Positions 15,057 through 23,965 of a stretch of DNA of 35,439 nucleotides are shown here, one piece after another. How positions within the stretch are numbered: the first letter of the stretch is position 1; every line of letters starts with the position of its first letter. The stretch lies in contig WRLY01000006.1 of NCBI GenBank assembly GCA_009776305.1, positions 1 through 35,439 of the forward strand, written 5' to 3'. Source of the DNA: Oscillospiraceae bacterium. GTDB lineage: Bacteria; Bacillota; Clostridia; Oscillospirales; Ruminococcaceae. A program made the position numbers and the translations under genes. The notes below the pieces were generated by a model. It saw nothing but the letters and a program-made list of their open reading frames with translations, ran no database searches and was not told the DNA's origin.

Positions 15057-16253
15057 TTAATTAAAAGTACACGCGATTAAAGTATAATTTTGAAGGGTGT
15101 TTACCAATTTGCCGTCGTTGTCCCAAACAGGTAGAATTTCACCGCCCGAATAGGATAGGCAGTAATTAAAATCGGAATTGTTGTTTTGTCGGTGATTGTT
15201 TACACATTCGGCTATTTTTTCAGCTTCCCCAATAAAATTCACCCCAAGAGACCAGGCTCGCCCCGCGCAACTGAACATGATGGTGTTATCGGATTTTGCC
15301 TCGTACATTTCCCCGAGTATTTTCTCAGCGCTTAACAGCGTTTTATCACCGTCTATATTGGCAAATTCTATTTTCGCGCCGGATTTCATAAAGCCTGTCG
15401 CGTGAATATATTCGGTACCCTCGACAACGCCGAGAAACTGGCGGACGATTTTTGTACCGTTGGGATAGGTTAAAATAGCGGGAATTACCCCCGACGTCCA
15501 ATAAGCCACGTTGTTTTCGTCAGTTATCATGCCTTTTTTCTTTAGGTATTCGAGAGCGGTTATACCGTTAATGGCTTTCAGGATTGTATTTTCCGCATCA
15601 GAAACTTCGGCAATGTCGCCGAAACTGTTGTCGTAAATGAAAGCGTTGGTGTAGTGGAATTTTGGGTTGACATTGCCGTAAAGTGCGATAAACGCGAATG
15701 TTTGGGCAGACGCTTTGCCGTTGACATAGACATAGTGAGCGTTCTCTACCCCCTCCATATTGTAGGCTATAGTTCCGAATAAAGGTACGGACTCAGGAAG
15801 TCCGTTTGCGATTTCCACTAAATTATCGCCTGTAAAGTGGTTGGCAAGCGGCAAAAACGGAATGACCATTTGGGGCTTTTCTTCAGCGTATAAATCCGCG
15901 CACAAACGGGTGAATTCTTCACCGATTTGCTCGCCGGTTTTGTCTCTTAAATTTTCAATCGCATTTATTGAAAAATATGCGTCGTCGGAGGTGAGCATGG
16001 TTACAGATAAGGCTATGTCTCCACACATTCCGCCTGCTCCTATGTATGAGGAAACGCAACCCGCACTCTCAAAAGGCAATGCATCCGCAATTGCCTGTAA
16101 TGTATCGGTTTCCGCGAATTCATGATAAAAATTGACAATGCCAACGGTGTTTTTAAGGGCGTTCTTTTCGGGATTCAGCTGTTCCCGAATTTCTTTTACC
16201 GCCGCTTGCGGGTCGTCGATTTCAGTCGTCATAGCTGTGTAAACTTTAACCAT
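15057..16253 (-). CDS. FIST domain sensor protein
   Basis: This 398-residue soluble protein has FIST_N (about 30-230) and FIST_C (about 235-390) domains. Typical signatures are SAGCVSSYIGAGG in the N-terminal part, PLFGTIAYN before the domain junction, MFSCAGRAWSLG (about 327-338) and the closing block SYSGGEILPVW followed by LQNYTLIACTF. FIST domains occur in signalling proteins and are thought to bind small ligands such as amino acids. The gene follows the HD-GYP regulator by 39 bases in the same direction, so the two are probably one operon. GAGGAG precedes the ATG. I infer that it modulates the regulator's output; the ligand is unknown. Confidence 0.88.
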   Translation of the reverse strand: MVKVYTAMTTEIDDPQAAVKEIREQLNPEKNALKNTVGIVNFYHEFAETDTLQAIADALPFESAGCVSSYIGAGGMCGDIALSVTMLTSDDAYFSINAIENLRDKTGEQIGEEFTRLCADLYAEEKPQMVIPFLPLANHFTGDNLVEIANGLPESVPLFGTIAYNMEGVENAHYVYVNGKASAQTFAFIALYGNVNPKFHYTNAFIYDNSFGDIAEVSDAENTILKAINGITALEYLKKKGMITDENNVAYWTSGVIPAILTYPNGTKIVRQFLGVVEGTEYIHATGFMKSGAKIEFANIDGDKTLLSAEKILGEMYEAKSDNTIMFSCAGRAWSLGVNFIGEAEKIAECVNNHRQNNNSDFNYCLSYSGGEILPVWDNDGKLVNTLQNYTLIACTFN

Positions 16254-16292
16254 ATTCTTAATATTCTCCTCTCGCTTTATGTACAGCGGTAT

Positions 16293-17339
16293 TTAAGATT
16301 CCGGATTCTTTTCTCCTGCCGCAACCTCTAACGACGCTTTGCGGAAACTGTCCTCAACGTTCAGGAATGCCTCAACGACTTTGGGGTCGAAGTGCGAGCC
16401 GCTGTCCTCTTTTATTATTTCCACTGCTTTTTCGTGTGAGAAAGCTCTTTTATACGGGCGCTCGGATACTAACGCGTCATAAACGTCCGCGACCGCCATC
16501 ACCCGCCCCTCTAAAGGAATGTTCTCGCCCGCAAGTCCTCTCGGATAACCTTTACCGTTCCATTTTTCATGGTGGTAGCCTGCGAAGAGCTTGGCGTGTT
16601 TTAAAAATCCGTCGTCGTCGGTTCTGCTGATAATCCGGTCTATTATTTTTTCACCTTCATCGCAATGCTCTTTTATTATATCGAATTCTTGCGGGGTGAG
16701 CTTGTCGGTTTTGTTAAGTATTGAATCGGGGACGCTGATTTTTCCTACGTCGTGCAGTTGCGCCGACGGTAAAAGCAGGGATTTATCCCATTTTGACAGC
16801 TCGCTTACATAACATTCCATTCGGATAAGCTCGCTCACCAAAAGTTCTAAGTAAACCTGTGTACGCTCGATATGCCCGCCGGTTACATGGTCGCGGCTTT
16901 CCACCATATCGGCAATTACGCTCATGGTGGCATTGTGAATGTCGCGCAGAGCCTTTTGACTTTTTTTAACAAGACTATCGGTTTCAATATGGGTTTGCAG
17001 TCTTTTTATAAGCACGGGGGGCGAAAAGGGCTTTGAAATAAAGTCCAACGCGCCAAGCTCAAACCCGCGTATTTCCGATTCCGAGTCGTTTTTCGCGGTT
17101 AGAAATATAACCGGAACGGATTTTAAATTGGCGTTCTTTTTCATCATCGCCATAGCCTCAAAGCCGTCAATTTCTGGCATAACCACGTCTAAAAGAATAA
17201 GGTCGGGTATGATTTTCTCGGATAATTTAAACATTTTCTCGGCGGAGGGGAGGGCATAGGCTTTGTACAAACCCTCAAGCGCCATTTTAGCCGCCGCTAA
17301 GTTGGTGTTGCTGTCGTCAACTATAAAAATTGTTTTCAT
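16293..17339 (-). CDS. HD-GYP response regulator, c-di-GMP phosphodiesterase-like
   Basis: The N-terminal receiver (1-120) has FIVDDSNTN, phosphoacceptor Asp51 in LILLDVVMPEIDGFEAM and Lys103 in ISKPF. The C-terminal HD-GYP domain (about 135-330) keeps its metal ligands and signature: QLHDVGKISVPD (His196/Asp197), KEHC (His225), YHHEKWNGKGYP (255-266) and VADVYDAL (Asp284). HD-GYP enzymes hydrolyse cyclic di-GMP, and the intact GYP motif supports activity. At 348 residues it has the normal RpfG-like layout. GGAGAAG precedes the ATG. It is the first gene of a two-gene unit with the FIST protein. No kinase is encoded in that unit; the nearby hybrid kinase is a possible but unproven partner. Confidence 0.93.
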   Translation of the reverse strand: MKTIFIVDDSNTNLAAAKMALEGLYKAYALPSAEKMFKLSEKIIPDLILLDVVMPEIDGFEAMAMMKKNANLKSVPVIFLTAKNDSESEIRGFELGALDFISKPFSPPVLIKRLQTHIETDSLVKKSQKALRDIHNATMSVIADMVESRDHVTGGHIERTQVYLELLVSELIRMECYVSELSKWDKSLLLPSAQLHDVGKISVPDSILNKTDKLTPQEFDIIKEHCDEGEKIIDRIISRTDDDGFLKHAKLFAGYHHEKWNGKGYPRGLAGENIPLEGRVMAVADVYDALVSERPYKRAFSHEKAVEIIKEDSGSHFDPKVVEAFLNVEDSFRKASLEVAAGEKNPES

Positions 17340-17494
17340 GCACTTCGCTTCTCCGTTAATTATTATTCCTACCTTAAATGTTTACGTAATTTTTTAGTGT
17401 CATATAAAATTGTACTAAATTTTATGCCGAAAGTCAAGAGGTTTTAGTGAAAATAACCCGCTGTTTTTGAAAAATAGCAGAAATTTTGTTAAAA

Positions 17495-17824
17495 CTATTC
17501 CCATTTTGCCCAAACATCGGGACGATAACCAATGGTCGCGCTTTTGCCGTTGCGGACAATTGGGGTTTTGTAAAGCGTCGAACATTCAAGGAGTTTTTCC
17601 GGTTTTGCCTCGGGGCTCAAATACTTAAACAGGTGGTATTCATCGGCTTTTTCCGAGACAAGTGCCTCTATTCCGACTGCGCTGATTACCGAATTAAGCT
17701 CACCCTTACTGAGTCCTTTTTGTAAAATATCAACAGACTGGAACTTTACCCTGCGCTCTTTGAAATACCGCTCGGCTTTTTTTGTATCGAAACATTTGGA
17801 TTTTCCGAAAATTTGAATATTCAT
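17495..17824 (-). CDS. ArsC/Spx-fold family protein
   Basis: A 109-residue thioredoxin-fold protein of the ArsC/Spx/YffB family. The redox motif region is KCFDTKKAERYF with Cys11 followed by F-D-T, so the second cysteine of Spx-type CXXC is absent; this is the YffB-like form. The C-terminal part has the family pair TPIVRNGKSATIGYRPDVW, with the cis-Pro loop (TPIVRN) and the usual glycine-rich strand. The family includes arsenate reductases and Spx regulators, and sequence alone cannot settle which applies; no ars genes lie nearby. AAGGAG precedes the ATG. It is a single gene divergent from the second giant surface protein. Confidence 0.85.
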   Translation of the reverse strand: MNIQIFGKSKCFDTKKAERYFKERRVKFQSVDILQKGLSKGELNSVISAVGIEALVSEKADEYHLFKYLSPEAKPEKLLECSTLYKTPIVRNGKSATIGYRPDVWAKWE

Positions 17825-17972
17825 CTTTTTCTCCTTTTTTTGATAATTATATCATTTTTTACATTTTAAAGCAAATCCGACTATATATTGGTAATTTCTA
17901 ACAATTATTATACAGAAACAATATGCAATTTTGACGAAATTAAAGGAAACATTTTATTTCTTCTGTTTTTTT

Positions 17973-17981
17973 TGATATAAT
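17973..17981 (+). promoter_or_regulatory. Extended -10 promoter of the second surface gene
   Basis: TGATATAAT (17973-17981) is a perfect -10 with the extended TG element. The -35 region is T-rich without a clear TTGACA. The gene start is about 43 bases downstream. Confidence 0.6.
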
Positions 17982-18023
17982 TGAAAAAGTATCTTTAATT
18001 CGATAAAAAGGTAGGATTGTATA

Positions 18024-21000
18024 ATGAGCAGACGAGTGAAGACAATAAAGAATTTATCCGCGTTTTTACTTGCCGTTTTTATGACGGCGGAGTTATTATT
18101 CGGCAATTCCGTGACTGCCGCCGCTTCGGCGTCGGAACTCGCGGCGGGTATTTTAAGCGCTTATCCGGAGCTTTCGGCGGTTTCTTCCGGCTCTGAGGTT
18201 ACTGTAAGCGGGACGGTTACTAATGTCAGGACGGCTTTGGAACTTAATGTTCCCGCGAACTTAACCGTTAATTGGGGGGCGGTGTTTTCCGGCGCCCCGA
18301 CCAGAAGCTCCTACATATTAAATCTTACGGGTTCGGGGGTTTTTAACCTTACCGAAAACGGTTTTATAAGCAATTCCGGGGTTGGAGGTGCGCTAAATGT
18401 AAGCGGCAAGGGCGCAAACGTTAATATTACCGGAGGCAGGCTTTCATCGAATACAACAAGCGGCGCTGCCGTAAACGTTGTGGCTGACGGCGTTACGGTA
18501 AACGTTACTTCGACCGGTATTGTTGAAAATCTCGGAGCCGGCTCGGCTGTAAATATCACGGCAAATGTTTTAAATACTGTGGTCAATGTCGCGGGCGGCA
18601 GGGTTTCCTCAATTCCCAACGGCTACGCAATCAACGACGGCGGAATGACTGTTTGTGGCAATAATACCCGAATTACAGTTTCGGACGGAGGGGTCGTTGA
18701 GGCGGGCACTGCCTGCGCCATTCGCTCTACAGGCGCGGAATCTAAGGTTGATGTTAAAAGCGGTATTGTCACAAACTACGCCGCCAGCAATTCAAATCCT
18801 ACTGTTTATATGAACGGCGGCACAGGGCTGAATGTTACAGTCGGCGGAAACAGCGTGGTTAAAACCACCAATACCGCGTCTAATATAAGTTATGTTATAC
18901 AAACCACGGGCAACGTACTTGTAAAGGATAACGCGCAGGTGATTGCGGCGGCGGGTCGGGCAATAAACCTTGTCGGCATGGATTCTGTCGCGACGATTGA
19001 GGGCGGAGTCGTGACCGCTACAACCGGAACAGCCATAAGCACAGCCACCACCAATGCCGCCACCGTGGCTAATTCAAAGATTATTATAAGGGGCGGAGTA
19101 GTCTCAGCGACTGAAGCTTCGGGCATTGCTATACGGGTTACAGGCGCAAACAGCGCTGTTGACATTTCGGGAGGGCGGGTAACCGCCACCACCGGTAATG
19201 CTGTCCGCGTTGAGGGAACAGGCAGAGTTAAGATAAGCGGCGGCTTTGTACTTGCTTGGGGGAACATGCAAAGCAGTGTTATTTCAACCAGTCCCTCCAA
19301 CCCCGCAAATGTAAGCATAACCTCCGATGCAATGGTTGCGGCTTGGAACACAACTACGGGTACGGGAGTTTACAAGGAGGGGACAGATACCGCGCTTGCG
19401 GTATTCCCCGTAGCGGCGGCTCAAACGGTGTTTTGGCATAATAACGGCGTAACAGGTGGCATATATTACGCCAAAGGCACAAATAAAGGCTTTTTCCCGC
19501 TTAATGTTGTTGTCACTTTTGACCCGAATGAACATGCTCTTATTTTTAACGTTGCAGACGGCAAATTTTACACCGATGTAAACGATACAGGACTGCCCAC
19601 CGATAATCCGCTTTATAACGGGCAGTCCGATGCTTGGAACTGGGATTCCGATACAGGCGTTCTTGACCTTGACGGGTTTATATGGGCAACGTCCGCGTCG
19701 AGAGCTTTAATAATTCTCGGGGATTTAGCTATTGATTTAAAAGGCAAAAACACCTTTATTTCCACCGCTTCGGGGGGGGAATCTTATGGCATACAAGGCG
19801 CGGGTGATGTTATTTTTACAGGTGATGGCATACTAAGCGCCACCGCTAAGGCTTATGGCATTGAAATCAATTCGCTAACCCTAAACGGCGGCTTGATAAA
19901 TTCAACGGCTACCGACCCGAATCAAGGTGCGGGACTGAAAACGATGAATTTTACAGTCAACGACGGTGAAATTACGGCTGTGGGTGGTAACGCTATTATT
20001 TACGAAAATTTTACGCCGCCGACGGCTTACGGCTATAAAATAAGCGCGAATCCTGACGGAAGCGGAGCGGAGGCGTTTAATATTCCTTATGACGGGCATT
20101 ATTCTTACCACGATGACGACAAGTATGTCATGATTCAGGTTCATCAAAATCATTCGCTTACGGTGGAAAACGGTACGGGAAGCGGCGATTTTCCCGTGGG
20201 GACGCTTGTGAATATAATTGCTGACGCTCCGCCTGCGGGGTATATTTTCGATACATGGAGAACTGTCAATGGGGTTGTTTTTACCAACATAAATTCAGCC
20301 TCTACGTCGCTCATTATGCCCGAGAGAGAAATAACGGTGACGGCGGTTTATAAGCCTGTTTATACCCTTACGGTAATCGGCGGTACAATTTTCGGAGGTT
20401 CGTCTTCCGGAATCTACCCTGTCGGTGCAGAGGTTCAAATTGTGTCGTTTTCAGCTCCGCCGTCGGGTAATGTTTTCAGCGGCTGGACGGGCGGCGGGAG
20501 TGGTCGGTTCTCATTCTCGAATTCTATGCTGACTACATTTACTATGCCTGCGGAAAATGTCACTGTTGTCGGCAATTACAGGTATGTAGCTAACGTTACC
20601 GGTTCTTTCAGCCTTACGGTTGTGGGAGGTACGGGTTCGGGGGAATATTCTCCCGCCGCTCAGATTTCAATATCAGCCGACCAACCGTCCGAGGGGCAGG
20701 AGTTCGCCGGTTGGACGACCGAGACAGGGAATTTGGGGGTGTTTGCCGACGCGTCTAACCCCGAAACACTGTTTACGATGTCCGCAGGGAACGCCACGGT
20801 AACGGCTAATTACCGTGATATTAAGTATCCGCTTTTTGTTGTAAACGGTACAGACATTACAAGCGCGGGTTCATACACATTCGGGCAGACGGTCTCCCTT
20901 AGCGCCGACATTCCGCTTGAAGGCATGGAATTTATTAAATGGACGGCAAATGACGGCGGCATGTTTACAGAGCCGCGCTCTGTCGAAACAGAGTTCGTAA

Positions 21001-22253
21001 TGCCTTCAAATCCCGCAACTGTGGCGGCGGAATTTGATTATATACGCTATAAGCTTACCGTTGTAAACGGTACCGACATGGTAAACGCCGGCTCGTATAT
21101 AATGGGCTCTACCGTAAGCGTTTTAGCCCGCGATGCAACAGAGCCGAACCAAAATCTTGATTTCAGGACGACTGAAATAAACGGTGACGTATTTGTAAAA
21201 TGGACAACGGATAACGGCGGGCGTTTTGCCAATGAGCTTTCGCCCAATTCCGCTTTTGTGATGCCGGCAAGCGATGTGACTATTACGGCTGAATTCGCGC
21301 CGAGGTACAGGCTTGTGACAGAGGGCGGCGGTATAAGTTCCCCCGCAACCCGCACGCGGGGCTACGGTTATTTCGCGGAGGGTACAGAGGTTGTTGTTAC
21401 AGAACATCTAAGCGCTGCGGAACGCTTCGGCAGATGGATAATTGTTGAGGGCGGTGGCGGGATTTCAAATCCTAACGCGGTTATAACCACCTACATAATG
21501 CCTGCTAATACAGCAATTATCAAAGCCGAATCCGAAGAAACCGGTTCAACGCCGATTACGCCGAGTTCACAGGTTTCAAGAAATCCGCATACCCTTAACG
21601 TTTTGAACGGAAGCGGGAGCGGAAGTTATTATTCGGGTAATTATGTACCCGTCAAAGCCAATCAGCCGCCGCAAGGAAAGATTTTCGGCAGCTGGCAAAT
21701 AACTAAAGGTCACGGTTGGTTTGAAAACGCCGATTCACCCCAAACCGAGTTTATAATGGCTGATGACGACGCTGAAATTACGGCGGTTTATACCGATGTG
21801 TTCACCCTTACGGTTGAACACGGGAGCGGCTCAGGTAAATTCCCCGCCGATACTATGGAAAAAATCATTGCCGACCCCGCGCCCGACGGCATGGTGTTCA
21901 GCGGCTGGACCAGCGACAGCGGTGGCGAGTTCTTTAACGCATTAGACATGATGACAAAGTACAGGATGCCCGACCATGACGCGACAGTTACGGCGCACTA
22001 TGAGCATGTTTCTTCCCCAAACCTCGCACAGATTCCGGATTCCCCTAATAATGACAGCAATCCCGTCCCCCCGGACGCGGGCGAAAATTTGCCGGTTAAT
22101 ACCGCGCCTCCCGCTACAACCCCCGAATCTCAAAACCAAAACCCGAAAACTCGCGCCTACGGAACTTTTCCCGCTGTATTGACGCTGACGGCGTTGCTGT
22201 ATATTGGCATATTCTTACTGCCGCGCAGAAACAGAAAAGGTTTTCGGAAATAA
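18024..22253 (+). CDS. Giant beta-helix and repeat surface protein with NPKTR tail
   Basis: The 1409-residue product has a signal peptide (about 1-33, ending TAAASA). Residues about 40-480 contain many short glycine-rich strands with motifs such as VNITGGRLSS and VDISGGRVTATTG, typical of right-handed beta-helix folds. Residues about 500-670 hold a second beta-rich region (DAWNWDSDTGVLDLDG, FTGDGILSATAKAYGIEI) like carbohydrate-binding beta-helix proteins (inferred). Eight bacterial repeat domains follow (about 710-1325). A proline-rich linker leads to NPKTR (1373-1377), a hydrophobic segment (about 1381-1398) and RRNRKGFRK. The tail has the form of a sortase signal but with Arg in place of the motif's Gly. 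AGGTAGG is the ribosome site. The repeats match those of the other giant protein, and a wall-associated adhesin or stalk is the likely role. Confidence 0.85.
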   Translation: MSRRVKTIKNLSAFLLAVFMTAELLFGNSVTAAASASELAAGILSAYPELSAVSSGSEVTVSGTVTNVRTALELNVPANLTVNWGAVFSGAPTRSSYILNLTGSGVFNLTENGFISNSGVGGALNVSGKGANVNITGGRLSSNTTSGAAVNVVADGVTVNVTSTGIVENLGAGSAVNITANVLNTVVNVAGGRVSSIPNGYAINDGGMTVCGNNTRITVSDGGVVEAGTACAIRSTGAESKVDVKSGIVTNYAASNSNPTVYMNGGTGLNVTVGGNSVVKTTNTASNISYVIQTTGNVLVKDNAQVIAAAGRAINLVGMDSVATIEGGVVTATTGTAISTATTNAATVANSKIIIRGGVVSATEASGIAIRVTGANSAVDISGGRVTATTGNAVRVEGTGRVKISGGFVLAWGNMQSSVISTSPSNPANVSITSDAMVAAWNTTTGTGVYKEGTDTALAVFPVAAAQTVFWHNNGVTGGIYYAKGTNKGFFPLNVVVTFDPNEHALIFNVADGKFYTDVNDTGLPTDNPLYNGQSDAWNWDSDTGVLDLDGFIWATSASRALIILGDLAIDLKGKNTFISTASGGESYGIQGAGDVIFTGDGILSATAKAYGIEINSLTLNGGLINSTATDPNQGAGLKTMNFTVNDGEITAVGGNAIIYENFTPPTAYGYKISANPDGSGAEAFNIPYDGHYSYHDDDKYVMIQVHQNHSLTVENGTGSGDFPVGTLVNIIADAPPAGYIFDTWRTVNGVVFTNINSASTSLIMPEREITVTAVYKPVYTLTVIGGTIFGGSSSGIYPVGAEVQIVSFSAPPSGNVFSGWTGGGSGRFSFSNSMLTTFTMPAENVTVVGNYRYVANVTGSFSLTVVGGTGSGEYSPAAQISISADQPSEGQEFAGWTTETGNLGVFADASNPETLFTMSAGNATVTANYRDIKYPLFVVNGTDITSAGSYTFGQTVSLSADIPLEGMEFIKWTANDGGMFTEPRSVETEFVMPSNPATVAAEFDYIRYKLTVVNGTDMVNAGSYIMGSTVSVLARDATEPNQNLDFRTTEINGDVFVKWTTDNGGRFANELSPNSAFVMPASDVTITAEFAPRYRLVTEGGGISSPATRTRGYGYFAEGTEVVVTEHLSAAERFGRWIIVEGGGGISNPNAVITTYIMPANTAIIKAESEETGSTPITPSSQVSRNPHTLNVLNGSGSGSYYSGNYVPVKANQPPQGKIFGSWQITKGHGWFENADSPQTEFIMADDDAEITAVYTDVFTLTVEHGSGSGKFPADTMEKIIADPAPDGMVFSGWTSDSGGEFFNALDMMTKYRMPDHDATVTAHYEHVSSPNLAQIPDSPNNDSNPVPPDAGENLPVNTAPPATTPESQNQNPKTRAYGTFPAVLTLTALLYIGIFLLPRRNRKGFRK

Positions 22254-22286
22254 AATTTTAAGAAAAATTTCAAAAACTATTTACTA

Positions 22287-22324
22287 CATACACGCTGTAT
22301 GTTGCTATACATACAGCGTGTATG
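22287..22324. promoter_or_regulatory. Tandem operator-like dyads (TetR-type)
   Basis: CATACACGCTGTATGT and its exact complement form a 16-bp inverted repeat with a six-base centre. Each arm is itself a dyad, CATACA-NNN-TGTATG, so two such sites lie side by side. This is the layout of a TetR-family operator bound by two dimers. It has no T run and so is not a convincing terminator. It abuts the ABC relic at 22322, as expected for a former TetR-controlled exporter locus, but no TetR gene remains. Confidence 0.6.
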
Positions 22325-22618
22325 AAATTAAAAAACGCTTATGAAAAGGGGCTGACTGCAAAAAATCTTACATTTTCTTATGACAATGAAAATTTAATAT
22401 TAAAAGATGCTTCTATTGACATGCAGACGGCTTATGAAATCGAGAGCTGTTCATTAAACATAGAAGATTTGACTCTTATTACTATTACCCATAATTTAAG
22501 GGAGGACAATCTGAAACGATATGACAATGTTGTTTACATGGACAACGGCATGATTGAAGAAGTCGGCGTTTATGAGAAATTAATGGAAAGGCAGGGAGGA
22601 TTTTATGACTTTTCGTAG
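22322..22618 (+). pseudogene. Gutted ABC exporter ATPase relic
   Basis: The 98-codon frame joins two ends of an ABC exporter ATPase domain. Residues about 12-30 (LTAKNLTFSYDNENLILKD) match the start of the nucleotide-binding domain. Residues about 34-98 match its end, from DMQTAYEIE through the switch-histidine motif LITITHNLRED to VVYMDNGMIEEVGVYEKLM and the tail QGGFYDFS. The Walker A, Q-loop, signature and Walker B regions that belong between them are missing, about 120-140 residues, and the whole transmembrane domain is absent. The frame has stayed open, which suggests an in-frame deletion. There is no ribosome site before the ATG, which is the last three bases of the operator repeat. It cannot be an active ATPase. 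Confidence 0.8.
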
Positions 22619-22658
22619 CTGAAAAGTGAAACCGAAGATAAAAATTGATAATTCTTTC

Positions 22659-22687
22659 TTGACATAGTGCGTTTTAAATATTATAAT
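22659..22687 (+). promoter_or_regulatory. Consensus promoter of the AI-2E family gene
   Basis: Perfect TTGACA (22659-22664) and perfect TATAAT (22682-22687) with a 17-base spacer. The gene starts 53 bases downstream. Confidence 0.9.
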
Positions 22688-22740
22688 ATCATTGTCAAAG
22701 ATTTATTCGGTACGCCGCCAAAAAGAAAGGTTTCGACAAC

Positions 22741-23895
22741 ATGAAAAATATAAAAAGCTCTGACAGAAAATATCTTAAAGTATTTATACTTGCGGTCTGT
22801 GTTTTGATTGCATATAAGATTTTATTCAATTTCAGTTCGCTCGTTGGCGGAATCAGTCAGGTTTTAAGCATACTTTCACCGTTTATCACAGGTTTTATTA
22901 TAGCATATTTCATAAATATTCCCTGTGCGTGGATTGAAAAACTTTTTTTAAAAATAAAAGCAAAGCCGTTTCAAAAAGCGGCGCGCTTGTTAAGCATTTT
23001 ATTATGCGTAATTTTAATTATCACGCTCGGCATTTTCGGAGTGAGCAATCTTGTCCCTATGGTATATGAAAGTCTTAGCCAGCTTTTTATGTCTTTGCCG
23101 GAGTTTTTGGAACTGACCCTTGAATTTATAGGGGGGATTCCCTTAGTCGTAACGCTCGGACTCGACGTTTGGATTGACGGGCTTATGGAGCCGGATACCG
23201 TGAATGGTTTATTTTCAGACTTGAATCTTTCTCCTGTATCAAGCTCTATTCAATTAGCGTCAAGCCTTTTTACGGGGATTTTCAATTTTGTTCTTACCAT
23301 TGTCTCAACCATTTATTTTCTCATAGAATATAAAAGCATTAAAGCCTATATAAAACGTCTTATAGGTTTGATTCCGAATACGGATAAGCGGCGCTCAACG
23401 TTAAAATATATTCATATTACCGATAAAAGCTTCCGGCAATTTATAACCTGCCAGATTCTCGATTGCCTTATTTTAGGAACTGCCGCGACAATCGCGCTTT
23501 TTATTCTAAGGTCGCCTTACGCCTTGGTTTTGGGTATGATGCTCGGTATAGTTAATATAGTTCCTTATTTCGGCGCGATTATAGGCTCGGTAGTGACTGT
23601 TATTATCATGTTTTTCACTAACGGCTTTGAAACTGCTTTGCTTTCGGCGATGATTTTGTTAATAATACAGCAGGTAGACGGCAACTTTATTAACCCTAAA
23701 ATAATGGGAAAATCCTTTAAGGTAAGTCCCGTGCTTATTATAATAGCCATAACTGTTGGAGGAGCTATAGGCGGGGCGTTCGGAGGAATAAGCGGAACGA
23801 TAGCCGGAATGATATTCGCTATACCGATAGTGAATGTTTTCAAAATCCTTTTGGAGGAGTATATGCAGGAAAAAGATGCGAGGACTCAAGCCTGA
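22741..23895 (+). CDS. AI-2E family (UPF0118) permease
   Basis: A 384-residue membrane protein with about eight segments. Typical family features are LSPFITGFIIAYFINIP near the first hairpin, a central soluble stretch (about 120-190), and the conserved C-terminal region GMMLGIVNIVPYFGAIIG, QQVDGNFINPKIMGKSFKVS and GGAFGGISGTIAGMIFAIP. Members such as YdiK and TqsA export small molecules; others act as Na+/H+ antiporters. The substrate cannot be told from sequence. It has its own consensus promoter and only weak ribosome-site similarity (AAAGG). The K+ operon that follows has a separate promoter at 23908-23937. Confidence 0.92.
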   Translation: MKNIKSSDRKYLKVFILAVCVLIAYKILFNFSSLVGGISQVLSILSPFITGFIIAYFINIPCAWIEKLFLKIKAKPFQKAARLLSILLCVILIITLGIFGVSNLVPMVYESLSQLFMSLPEFLELTLEFIGGIPLVVTLGLDVWIDGLMEPDTVNGLFSDLNLSPVSSSIQLASSLFTGIFNFVLTIVSTIYFLIEYKSIKAYIKRLIGLIPNTDKRRSTLKYIHITDKSFRQFITCQILDCLILGTAATIALFILRSPYALVLGMMLGIVNIVPYFGAIIGSVVTVIIMFFTNGFETALLSAMILLIIQQVDGNFINPKIMGKSFKVSPVLIIIAITVGGAIGGAFGGISGTIAGMIFAIPIVNVFKILLEEYMQEKDARTQA

Positions 23896-23907
23896 AAACA
23901 AGGAGAA

Positions 23908-23937
23908 TTGACATTTTAAACTAATATATGGTATAAT
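23908..23937 (+). promoter_or_regulatory. Promoter of the K+ uptake operon
   Basis: Perfect TTGACA (23908-23913) and perfect TATAAT (23932-23937) are 18 bases apart, with TG one base before the -10. It lies 28 bases before the first gene's GTG start. Confidence 0.85.
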
Positions 23938-23965
23938 AACCACAGGGCGGAAAGGCGGTTTTTCT

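Noticed and set aside
22287-22324. Terminator of the second giant surface gene
   Set aside because: The hairpin has no T run after it, and each arm is itself a dyad, which fits an operator better.
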